This document shows positions 8,444 to 17,461 of a stretch of DNA of 64,000 nt, piece after piece. Source of the stretch: Terrabacter sp. 28 (GTDB taxonomy: Bacteria; Actinomycetota; Actinomycetes; Actinomycetales; Dermatophilaceae); contig JYOE01000003.1 in the NCBI GenBank assembly GCA_000955875.1, positions 159,169 to 223,168 of the forward strand, in the 5' to 3' direction. Within the stretch, counting starts at the first letter, position 1, and every line of letters begins with the position of its first letter. Under the pieces are notes generated by a model. That model had not been told where the DNA came from. It saw only the letters and a program-made list of their open reading frames with translations, and did no database searches. A program made the translations under genes and the position numbers.

Positions 8444-11098
8444 CTACTGCCTGATCCTGTCGAGCTTCGACGGCGGGCTCGTCCCGATCACCGTTCCGGC
8501 CGCGTTGAGCGCCTTGACCGTGATCGGCGACTGCGCACACGGCGTGGCGTAGGTGCCGCCGAGGTTGCAGGCGGGCGGCGGCGCACCGACCGCGGTCACC
8601 GTGAACGAACCGGGTGCCACGAGCGACACGGTGAGGTTCGCCGCTCCGAGCGTCGCCGGGTCGAACGTCGTGCCCGACTCCGTCAGGTACGGCATCAGCC
8701 GCATCGAGCTCACGGCCGCGTCGGTCGACGTCGCGGTGACGATCAGCCGCTGCTTGCTGGTGCGGTACTCCACCGGCGTCAGGGTGATGTTCGTCGGCAC
8801 GGCCGCCGTCACGGTCACGGTGACGGTGGTCGCCGGCGACGAGCCCTGGCTGTTGGTCGCCACGACGTCGAACGTGTAGGTGCCTGCAACGGTCGGCGTG
8901 AACTTCAGCTGCGACGAGCCGGTCGCGGTGGCCGCAGACGGTGTCTGCGAGGTCGTGACCGCGGTGCTGCCGGTCTGGGTCCAGGCCCACGTCGGCGCGG
9001 GCAGCGAGCTGCTCGTGGCCGTGAGGGTCACCAGGTTGCCGGCCGTCACCGTCTGGTTCTGGATCGGCGCGATGGTGGGCTTGGGCGCGGCAGCGACCGT
9101 GATGGTCGTGTCGACGGAGGCCACACCGCAGGGGTTCGACGCGGTGAACCGCACGTTGTACGTGCCTGCGGCCAGCCCCGACGCGTTGAACGTCGGCGTC
9201 GTGGTGCTCGCCCCGGTGAGGGCGCCGTTGAGGTCGATGCCACCGACACTCGTGCCTGCGGTCCACTGGAGCGTGACCGGGGCCGACGAGCCGGCGGGCA
9301 CGCTGCCCGAGAGCTGGACGGTGCCACCGTTGGCGACCGAGAACGGCGCGCCGTTGAAGCTCGGTGTGGCGCACACGACCGGTGGCGGTGCGACGTCACT
9401 CGGCCAGGGGCTCAGCACGCCGGCCTGCGTGCCGGTGAGCGACTGGTAGCCGCCGTACGCGAGGAACGGGATCGTGTTGAAGTTGTTCTCGGGCACCGCG
9501 GTCCCGGGCACGTTCTCCGGGAAGATGTACTCGCCGATGGGGGCGTGGTACTGCCCGTAGTAGATGCCGTTGGCGGCCGTCTGGGCGCCCGGCGTTCCTG
9601 GGACCTGGCTGTTCGGGTTGGCCTCCATCGTGCCCGGCTTGAACTGCGAGCCACCGTCGACGACGGCTCGCACCTCACGGGTGGGCGGGATGAACTGGCC
9701 TCCGGCAGGGGGCGTGCAGGCCTTCTGCGTCGCCACCGTCGCCGTGCACGGCGGGCGGAACCGCCAGCGTCCGCGCACCGCACCGCCGGGAGGGCCGGGG
9801 TCGGGCATGATCGTGCCCCACGCGCGGTCGCTCGTGGCGCCGGTGACCGGGTTGATGTCCACGCCGTAGAGGCGGACGAGACGCGTCTCGTCGGTGCTCA
9901 TGCCCTCGAAGCGGGTGCGCACGGCTGCCTCACCCGCGCCGAAGACCGTCAGGCCACCGGTGCCGATGAGCGACACGTCCACGGACACGTAGGCCGGGTC
10001 GACACCGGGCTGGGTGTAGATGCCGAGGCTCGCGACGATCGTGTGGGCCGAGACGTACTTGACGCTGGCGGACTCCTCCACGAGGTTGCCGGCGAACGTG
10101 ACGTAGTCACCGATCTCGAAGGGGGCCTGCTTGCGCGGGTCGGCGCAGGGGTTGCGAAGGCAGGTACCCGCGGTCACGTCGGCCGGCGAGTCCATGCGGA
10201 ACATGGTGTAGGCCGCACCCAGCACGGGGAGCGCCGGCTGCGGGGTGATCCCCGACCTGTCCGTGCCGTCGTAGACCGGGCGGTTCGCCTGGGGGCACAG
10301 TGCGTCGTCGTCCGTCGTCGTCGGCGCCGAGCGCGGGATGCACATCGGGAAGCCGGTCTCGGCGAGGATCGTCGGGTTGTCCTGGTCGACCTGGAAGCGG
10401 TCGTCGGGCGACGCGGCGCGCCCGTAGCGCCCCGTGCCGGTCGTGCCGACCGCAGGATCGTTGATGCGGACGCGGGTGCCGGTGCCGGCCACGCCGGTCT
10501 TGCCGCCGACCTCGAGCTCGCCCGTGGTGTAGTCGATGAAGTTGACGTAGCCGGCCCCGTTGTTGAGGTCCTGCTGCGAGATGTCGACCATGCCCGCGAT
10601 GTAGCGGTCACCGGACGCGTTGACGACGCGGTTGCCGACGACGTGCACCTCGTACGTCGTCAGCGGCTTGGGCGAGTCGGCCAGGGCCATGCCCGTCTGG
10701 GTCGGTCCCCACGGGGCCGGCGCGTGGGTGAAGAGCTCCTGCCAGGTGAGAGCGCTCGCCGGGAGGATGACGACGGTCTCCTTCGGGATGATGATCGTGT
10801 GCCCGTTGACGGTGAGCACGCCTCCGGAGTGCACGTCGGCAGGCGTGTCGACCGTTGCGGTCTGGATGAAACCGGTGATGTCGAACTGCGTGCTCGAGGC
10901 CACCACGGGGTTGATCGCGGGGGCGACGAGCGGTGCGACCGCACCGTTCGCGGCGTTGCTCGCCACCGGTGCCAGGCCTCCGGCGAGAGCGATGGCGGCT
11001 ACGGCCGAGAGGAGTCGGCGTCGACGAGGCGAGCCACCCCCCTCACCCGATCCGCCGGCGGTGCGCCCGGTGAGCGCACCTTCCAGTTGACTGAACAT
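8444..11098 (-). CDS. large exported protein with PKD/Ig-like repeats
   Basis: An 884-residue surface or secreted protein. A basic N-terminus (SPRRRRLLS) and hydrophobic run (AVAAIALAGGLAPVASNAANG) form an export signal. Residues about 40-560 form an unrecognised region containing a repeated VSAHTIVASLGIYT/VDVSLIGTGG beta-type pattern. From about 585 there are two or three Ig/PKD-like modules (NGGTVQLSGSVPAGSSAPVTLQWTAG, AGTYNVRFTASNPCG, AGTYTFDVVATNSQG). ATG at 11098 follows aggagg. The gene sits 74 bases behind the SARP regulator on the same strand, so the two may be co-transcribed. Adhesion or wall structure is a guess. Confidence 0.75.
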   Translation of the reverse strand: MFSQLEGALTGRTAGGSGEGGGSPRRRRLLSAVAAIALAGGLAPVASNAANGAVAPLVAPAINPVVASSTQFDITGFIQTATVDTPADVHSGGVLTVNGHTIIIPKETVVILPASALTWQELFTHAPAPWGPTQTGMALADSPKPLTTYEVHVVGNRVVNASGDRYIAGMVDISQQDLNNGAGYVNFIDYTTGELEVGGKTGVAGTGTRVRINDPAVGTTGTGRYGRAASPDDRFQVDQDNPTILAETGFPMCIPRSAPTTTDDDALCPQANRPVYDGTDRSGITPQPALPVLGAAYTMFRMDSPADVTAGTCLRNPCADPRKQAPFEIGDYVTFAGNLVEESASVKYVSAHTIVASLGIYTQPGVDPAYVSVDVSLIGTGGLTVFGAGEAAVRTRFEGMSTDETRLVRLYGVDINPVTGATSDRAWGTIMPDPGPPGGAVRGRWRFRPPCTATVATQKACTPPAGGQFIPPTREVRAVVDGGSQFKPGTMEANPNSQVPGTPGAQTAANGIYYGQYHAPIGEYIFPENVPGTAVPENNFNTIPFLAYGGYQSLTGTQAGVLSPWPSDVAPPPVVCATPSFNGAPFSVANGGTVQLSGSVPAGSSAPVTLQWTAGTSVGGIDLNGALTGASTTTPTFNASGLAAGTYNVRFTASNPCGVASVDTTITVAAAPKPTIAPIQNQTVTAGNLVTLTATSSSLPAPTWAWTQTGSTAVTTSQTPSAATATGSSQLKFTPTVAGTYTFDVVATNSQGSSPATTVTVTVTAAVPTNITLTPVEYRTSKQRLIVTATSTDAAVSSMRLMPYLTESGTTFDPATLGAANLTVSLVAPGSFTVTAVGAPPPACNLGGTYATPCAQSPITVKALNAAGTVIGTSPPSKLDRIRQ

Positions 11099-11172
11099 TG
11101 CCGTCCTCCTCCTGCGTTCTTTCCTCGTGGTGGTGCTGGGTGTTTCGGCTCGGGTGGTGAGCCTCCGGGCGG

Positions 11173-12159
11173 TCATGCCGACACCGGTGTCACGGAGAGC
11201 TGCCTCGTCACGTCGTCGAGCAGCTGCTTGAGCCGGGACGAGTCGTCCTCGAACGCCCGCGTCAGCAGGCCGGCGTCGCCGACGGCGGGACCACGCGGCA
11301 TACCGACGGCGTCCCTGGCGGGATCGGCGGCAAGGGCGAGGTGGAGCCGGAAGACGGCGTCGACCAGCTCGTCGAGCTCGTCGTCGTGGTGGTCCGCGTC
11401 GGCGCCGAGCAGCCGCGGGAAGACCTCCCGCACCCGCACGCCGGGTGGGCAGCCGAGCTCGGCCGCGAAGAGCGACCGGCAGGACGCGTACGCGCGCAGC
11501 CCGTCGGCGTGCTGGCCGCGCAGCTCGAACGACCGGAGCAGCACGAGCCACGCCGACTCGGAGAACTGGTCGCGCTGCAGTGCCTGGGCGGCCCAGCGTT
11601 CGGCCTGCCCGTGGGCTCCTGCGGAGAGTGCCAGCTCGGCTGCCTCGAGGGTGGCGCGCAGGACCTCGGCGTCGTGGGTCTCTCGCGCCTCGGTGACCCA
11701 GACCGCGTCCTCCTCGGGCAGCAGCGGCGCCTGGACGGCTGAGAGGGCCGAGGCGTAGCGGCTCAGCGCCGCGGCGGCGTCGGTGCCGGCCTCACGCGCG
11801 AGGACGAGGAGCCGCTCGAAGCGGTCGACGTCGAGCTCCATGCCGTCGACGTCGATCCGGTAGCCGCCGGCCATCGTGCGCACGGGGCTCTCGCCGGTGC
11901 CGAGCAGAGGCTCGAGACGGTGGCGCAGGAGGCTCACGTACGACTCGAGCGTCGCGGTCGCCCCGTGCGGAGCGGCCGAGCCCCACAGCAGCTCGATGAG
12001 CCGCGCCTTGGAGACACCGCTCCGGTGCAGGCAGAGCGCCAGCAGCACCTGCCGCGCCTTGGCGCCGCCGAGCTGGCGCGGGCCGAGCGTGGCACCTCCA
12101 CCGCTCAGCGCCAGACCCCCACAGAGCCTGATGCTCAGACGTTCCCCGTGTCGCTTCAT
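11173..12159 (-). CDS. SARP-type regulator with BTAD domain
   Basis: A 328-residue transcription factor. Residues about 20-100 form an OmpR-like winged helix (GGAKARQVLLALCLHRSGVSKARLIELLW... LESYVSLLRHRLEPL, GGYRID), followed to about residue 250 by a helical bacterial transcriptional activation domain (FERLLVLAREAG... FSESAWLVLLRSFELRGQHADGLRAYASCR). No ATPase domain follows, so it is a small SARP. A GTG three bases upstream of the ATG is an alternative start; the purine-rich box fits the ATG better. The likely target is the neighbouring exported protein gene, which is inferred from adjacency only. Confidence 0.85.
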   Translation of the reverse strand: MKRHGERLSIRLCGGLALSGGGATLGPRQLGGAKARQVLLALCLHRSGVSKARLIELLWGSAAPHGATATLESYVSLLRHRLEPLLGTGESPVRTMAGGYRIDVDGMELDVDRFERLLVLAREAGTDAAAALSRYASALSAVQAPLLPEEDAVWVTEARETHDAEVLRATLEAAELALSAGAHGQAERWAAQALQRDQFSESAWLVLLRSFELRGQHADGLRAYASCRSLFAAELGCPPGVRVREVFPRLLGADADHHDDELDELVDAVFRLHLALAADPARDAVGMPRGPAVGDAGLLTRAFEDDSSRLKQLLDDVTRQLSVTPVSA

Positions 12160-12240
12160 CACGATCCCCCCTCAAGGACGTGAGTCCATGATGGGAGCGG
12201 GTCCGCGGGGCGGCACGCGCCAGCATCGGTGGCCGGCCGC

Positions 12241-12265
12241 GCCGAAAATTGGGTGCCTTTTCGGC
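12241..12265. promoter_or_regulatory. inverted repeat upstream of the SARP gene
   Basis: Arms gccgaaaa (12241-12248) and ttttcggc (12258-12265) are separated by nine bases, about 80 bases before the SARP start. It could be an operator. The rest of the 277-base gap up to guaA shows no gene and no convincing -10/-35 pair. Confidence 0.35.
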
Positions 12266-12361
12266 CTCGGACGGCACCGCCGACGTGTTACCCCCGTGAC
12301 AAAAGAGGACGAAACCGAGGCGCGGTTCGGCTCAGGCGGTCACACCGTCACGTCGAGAAGT

Positions 12362-12399
12362 GAGCACTCGACGCAAGCTCAGCGTCGAGTGCTCAGTTC
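12362..12399. terminator. hairpin made from the 17-base intergenic repeat, after guaA
   Basis: Arms gagcactcgacgc (12362-12374) and gcgtcgagtgctc (12382-12394) with a seven-base loop, followed by agttcc. The sequence tcgagtgctcagttcc is the same element repeated at 41937. Position after the guaA stop suggests termination. Confidence 0.65.
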
Positions 12400-12436
12400 C
12401 GTACGGGGCCGCGGCGCCGGGACGAGGGCGCCGACG

Positions 12437-14026
<1,590 letters not shown>

Positions 14027-14082
14027 GGGCGCCAGCCTATCTGCCCGGCAGGTGCGGCCCGGACCGCCGCCCGATGGGCGGC

Positions 14083-15282
14083 TCAGCCGGCCAGGTGCGC
14101 CCTCCCGGTCGCCCGGTAGTCCTTCGAGACCGTGTAGCCCCGACGGTCGAGGCGCAGCGCCTCGGTGCGCGCCACCTGCAGGTCACGGGCGCCGAGACGT
14201 GCGAGCGACCTCAGCACCATGACCTCCCGCGAGTCGCCGCCCTGCGCCGCGATGCGGACCCCCCCGACCCGGGGCGCGTAGTACTTCAGCTGGATGCCGT
14301 CGTCCGGAGCGTCGGGGGCCGACTCCTTGACCTCCACGACGCCGGAGTAGCAGCCCGTGGGCACGCAGACGCGCAGCCCCGTCGCCACGACCTGCCCGAC
14401 GTCGTAGAAGCCCACGGCGGGAGCGCGTCCCTGGACGAACGGCGGTGTCCCCGGCGCGGCCGTGCCCGGGACGAGAATCCCGGCGCGTGCGCCACGCACG
14501 CCGGTGACCCACGTGCTGGGGGCGCCGACGAAGGCGCCGTCCTCGTACTCCTCGGGGTACTCCCCCCGGGTCCACACGTTGCCGGCGTCGTCCTGGGCGA
14601 AGAACGCGAGCTCGGACTCGGTGAGCACGCCGTCGCTGTAGTCCCGGTCGAGGATGACGCGGGCATCCATCCCGTCGACCCTCTTGACGAGGTCGGTGAC
14701 GACGAAGACCAGCTGGTGCCGGTGGGTGCCGTCGGCGTCGGTGACGGTGCCCTCGTACGTGTAGCGCGTGCCGGCAACGAGGGGGAAGTACGTCGCGGTC
14801 CCGCCGAGGGGGTGCGTGAAGCCGGGGGCGCCGGGCCTCACGAGGGCCGACACCGGTGTGAGGACCGCCGTCGGGGGCACCGCTGCAGCGGCGCGCTGTG
14901 CCGGTCCGACCAGGATCGCGCCGAGCCCGGCCATGAAGGGGAGCGCCCCGAACAGCCGGTCGGGCGTGAGCGACCGAGGGGTGCGGGCACGCTCTGCCGG
15001 CACCTGAGCCTGCGCCTGCCCCTGCGCCGAGGTCGTGGCCGAGGGCGACGTCAGGACGTCGGTGCGGGCCTCGGCCAGGGCGGATCCGGCGAGCACCACG
15101 AGGCACGCACCCACCGCGAGCACGGAGCGGCCGTGTCGCTGCGCCGCCACGGGGCCGGGCCCGCCCGCCCCGGGCGTCCTGCCGCCCCGGTCGGGCCGCG
15201 GGGGTCCGTCGCGGCTGCTGCTGCCGCGGGATGCCTCCTGCGCGTCCCGAAGGTCAACGTCTGCCGTGCCGATGAAGGTCAT
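14083..15282 (-). CDS. exported or membrane-anchored protein of unknown function
   Basis: A 399-residue protein. A long polar N-terminus precedes a hydrophobic segment ([19 protein letters not shown], about 53-70) and a second one ([19 protein letters not shown], about 107-125). The remainder reads as an extracellular beta-rich domain: [25 protein letters not shown]... [41 protein letters not shown]... [15 protein letters not shown] do not recognise the family. ATG at 15282 has a strong aaggggg box. A 173-base, less GC-rich gap lies upstream with no promoter I can defend. Confidence 0.7.
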   Translation of the reverse strand: MTFIGTADVDLRDAQEASRGSSSRDGPPRPDRGGRTPGAGGPGPVAAQRHGRSVLAVGACLVVLAGSALAEARTDVLTSPSATTSAQGQAQAQVPAERARTPRSLTPDRLFGALPFMAGLGAILVGPAQRAAAAVPPTAVLTPVSALVRPGAPGFTHPLGGTATYFPLVAGTRYTYEGTVTDADGTHRHQLVFVVTDLVKRVDGMDARVILDRDYSDGVLTESELAFFAQDDAGNVWTRGEYPEEYEDGAFVGAPSTWVTGVRGARAGILVPGTAAPGTPPFVQGRAPAVGFYDVGQVVATGLRVCVPTGCYSGVVEVKESAPDAPDDGIQLKYYAPRVGGVRIAAQGGDSREVMVLRSLARLGARDLQVARTEALRLDRRGYTVSKDYRATGRAHLAG

Positions 15283-15455
15283 TGCGCCCCCCTTGCTGGA
15301 GGCCGTCGTGCTCAGTACCTCAAATCTAGGCAGGCGTCGAGACGTCCGCAGGTGAATCCCATGTGTCTAAGACGGCCTGCAGCGCAACGGAATTCGGAGA
15401 TAGAACGACATCTGCGGATTCGGGTCCCCAGCCCGCTTGGGTCCGGACCCACGGA

Positions 15456-15830
15456 CTAGACGGACTCTGACCCGCCCACCGCGTAGGCCCGCGAGAGCAG
15501 CGCCTCGGTGGCGACCGTGTTGCGCCGCTCGGCGATCCACGGCACGACGGGGACGAAGCCGGCGAGCAGGTTCTTGACGATGCGACCCATGCCCCACGCG
15601 GACTTGATGCCGAGGTTCGCGACCGACGCGGCATACGCCATGTAGATGACGCCGTGGATCGGGCTCCAGTACTCGGTGAGCACGTTGGTCTGCTTGAAGG
15701 CGTACTTCATGACCATCTCGAGGATCAGCACGAACAGCGCGATGCCGGCCACGGTCGCGAGGACGCGGTAGATCGACAGGGCCGACCGGATCTGCTGCGG
15801 CTTGGCCAGGGTCTGGGGGTACGTGCTCAC
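15456..15830 (-). CDS. DUF3817 small membrane protein
   Basis: A 124-residue integral membrane protein with three predicted helices (IYRVLATVAGIALFVLILEMV, SPIHGVIYMAYAASVANLG, IVKNLLAGFVPVVPWI). The pattern HGxxYMxY and FVPxxPWIAER is typical of DUF3817, a family widespread in actinobacteria with no assigned reaction. GTG at 15830 overlaps the TGA of the SURF1 gene by four bases, so translation is probably coupled. An extended upstream frame is ruled out by that overlap and its low-complexity content. Confidence 0.85.
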   Translation of the reverse strand: MSTYPQTLAKPQQIRSALSIYRVLATVAGIALFVLILEMVMKYAFKQTNVLTEYWSPIHGVIYMAYAASVANLGIKSAWGMGRIVKNLLAGFVPVVPWIAERRNTVATEALLSRAYAVGGSESV

Positions 15831-16624
15831 GTCGTCGCGCCTTCTCTCGGTGCGTCTCTCGGTGCAGCGACGGGGTCCTCCGCCTGCTGCTCTGCTCGGA
15901 ACATCTTCCACCACATCCAGATCGCGAAGATCCCGAAGACCCACCACTGCACGGCGTATGCCGCGTTGCGCAGGTTCAGGGGGGCGTCGAGCGGTGGGGG
16001 CGGCACGCGGGTCAGGCCGGGCTGCGCGACGTCGGCGCCCGCGGTGGGGCCGGCCGTCTCCGCGGAGGCGAGGACGACGGCGTTGTAGAGGTCACCCGGC
16101 CATTCGTTGACGAGGACCGCGAGGTCGATGGAGCGCACCTGCGGCGCCGGCAGCGGAGTCCCGGGACGGGGCGACTCCCCCGGCCCGAGCGTGCCGCTGA
16201 CCGTGACGACACCGACCGGCGGCGCCGGCACCGCGGACGGGGTGCCCTCGACGAACCCTCGGAGCACCGGCACGGTGCCACCGTCGGTGACCAGGGGCGT
16301 CACCACCCACGAGCCGACCCGGCCGCCCAGCCGACGGTCGACGACGAGCAGGCTGCGCTCGGCGGCATAGGTGCCCGTGACGGTGACGGGACGGTTGGAC
16401 AGCTCCGGACGGAAGTCGCTGTGGGCGGCCGTGACCTGCTGGAGCGGCGCCCGCCGCTGGGTCGAGGCGGCGGCGACCGCCTCCTGCCGGCCCGAGTCGC
16501 GGGCGACCCCGAGCTGCCACAGGCCGAGCCAGACGCAGGCGGCGACGACGACCAGCAGGCCGGCGATCATGCCGACCCAGCGGGGGGTGAGCAGCTGCCG
16601 GAACACGTCCCAAGGGTAGGTCAC
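15827..16624 (-). CDS. SURF1 family cytochrome oxidase assembly protein
   Basis: A 265-residue membrane protein with the classic SURF1 topology: one helix at each end (WVGMIAGLLVVVAACVWLGLWQL and YAVQWWVFGIFAIWMWWKM) with an external loop between. Family motifs are LGLWQL, RPVTVTGTY, GGRVGSWVVTPLV and VLRGFVEG, and NxxYAxQWW near the end. SURF1 proteins help insert haem a into cytochrome aa3 oxidase. GTG at 16624 follows gagacgagggg and matches family length. It is the first gene of a two-gene unit with DUF3817. Confidence 0.92.
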   Translation of the reverse strand: MTYPWDVFRQLLTPRWVGMIAGLLVVVAACVWLGLWQLGVARDSGRQEAVAAASTQRRAPLQQVTAAHSDFRPELSNRPVTVTGTYAAERSLLVVDRRLGGRVGSWVVTPLVTDGGTVPVLRGFVEGTPSAVPAPPVGVVTVSGTLGPGESPRPGTPLPAPQVRSIDLAVLVNEWPGDLYNAVVLASAETAGPTAGADVAQPGLTRVPPPPLDAPLNLRNAAYAVQWWVFGIFAIWMWWKMFRAEQQAEDPVAAPRDAPREGATT

Positions 16625-16676
16625 CCCCTCGTCTCCGACCTGCCCCGGGCACCCATCCGTGCCAGACTCCTGCGCC

Positions 16677-17360
16677 ATGCCACCCTTGCGCCACCGTCGA
16701 GGCCGTATGCCGTCACGCGCCGTTCTCGTCGCGCCGGCAGTCCTGCTCGCGTGCGTCTCCCCCGTGGCGGCGTGCGGCACGGACATCCCGTCGACCCGGC
16801 CGACCGTGACGGTCTTCGTCGACGCGCCTGCCGGCACGAGACCGTCGGCACCGGCTCCGACCGCGACGTCGGCGCGCACCGTGAACCCCCAACCCTCCCC
16901 GAGCGGCGTCCCGACCCAGCTCGCCGCCGGACGACAGCGGGGCGCACCGCACTCCTACGCCGAGGCGCGCGCCCGCATCGTCGCGGCCCCGAGCGCCGCG
17001 TCGGTCACCGACCGCTTCGTGACCCCCAGCGGCAACATCGTGTGCAACCTCGGGGGCGCCCCGATGCCCGTTGCCGCGTGCGAGGTCCGGTCAGGTCGGG
17101 TCACCCCGCCGCTGCCCTCGATCTGCCCACCTGACGGGCCGAAGGACATCGGACGACTCGAGCTCGAGCGCACCGGGGCCTTCCCCGTCTGCAACTCCGA
17201 CACGATCCGTGAGGGTGGCGAGCCGAAGCTGCCCTACGGCTCGCGCACCGCCTCGCTCGACCCGGTCGCCTGCCTCAGCGAGGAGGCCGGTGTCACGTGC
17301 GTCGACAGCGGGTCGCGGCACGGCTTCTTCGTCGCGCGCAGCACCTTCGTCACGTTCTAG
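16677..17360 (+). CDS. DUF6636-type lipoprotein
   Basis: A 227-residue predicted lipoprotein. A basic N-terminus, a hydrophobic core (AVLVAPAVLLACVSPVAA) and lipobox VAAC place it on the outer membrane face. A Pro/Ser/Thr linker is followed by a Cys-rich domain: FVTPSGNIVCNL, PVAACEVRS, LPYGSRTASLDPVACL, VTCVDSGSRHGFFVARSTF. This arrangement matches what I know as DUF6636, of unknown function. The start could instead be the ATG at 16707 (MPSRAV); both give a signal peptide. It is transcribed divergently from SURF1. Confidence 0.78.
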   Translation: MPPLRHRRGRMPSRAVLVAPAVLLACVSPVAACGTDIPSTRPTVTVFVDAPAGTRPSAPAPTATSARTVNPQPSPSGVPTQLAAGRQRGAPHSYAEARARIVAAPSAASVTDRFVTPSGNIVCNLGGAPMPVAACEVRSGRVTPPLPSICPPDGPKDIGRLELERTGAFPVCNSDTIREGGEPKLPYGSRTASLDPVACLSEEAGVTCVDSGSRHGFFVARSTFVTF

Positions 17361-17461
17361 CGGGCAGGCCCGAGGTCGGGGCGGCCGCTTCGAGCACGTA
17401 GGATTGCGGCCACGACCTGACGTGGACCGATCCGCGCACACCCGACGACCGAGGGGCCGCC

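Noticed and set aside
12362..12394. Possible CIRCE/HrcA site, because gagtgctc resembles a CIRCE half-site
   Set aside because: The spacing between half-sites is not nine bases and the element recurs at 3' ends of unrelated genes.
16659..17360. Earlier start for the DUF6636 lipoprotein
   Set aside because: The extra residues add nothing to the signal peptide and no ribosome site supports them.
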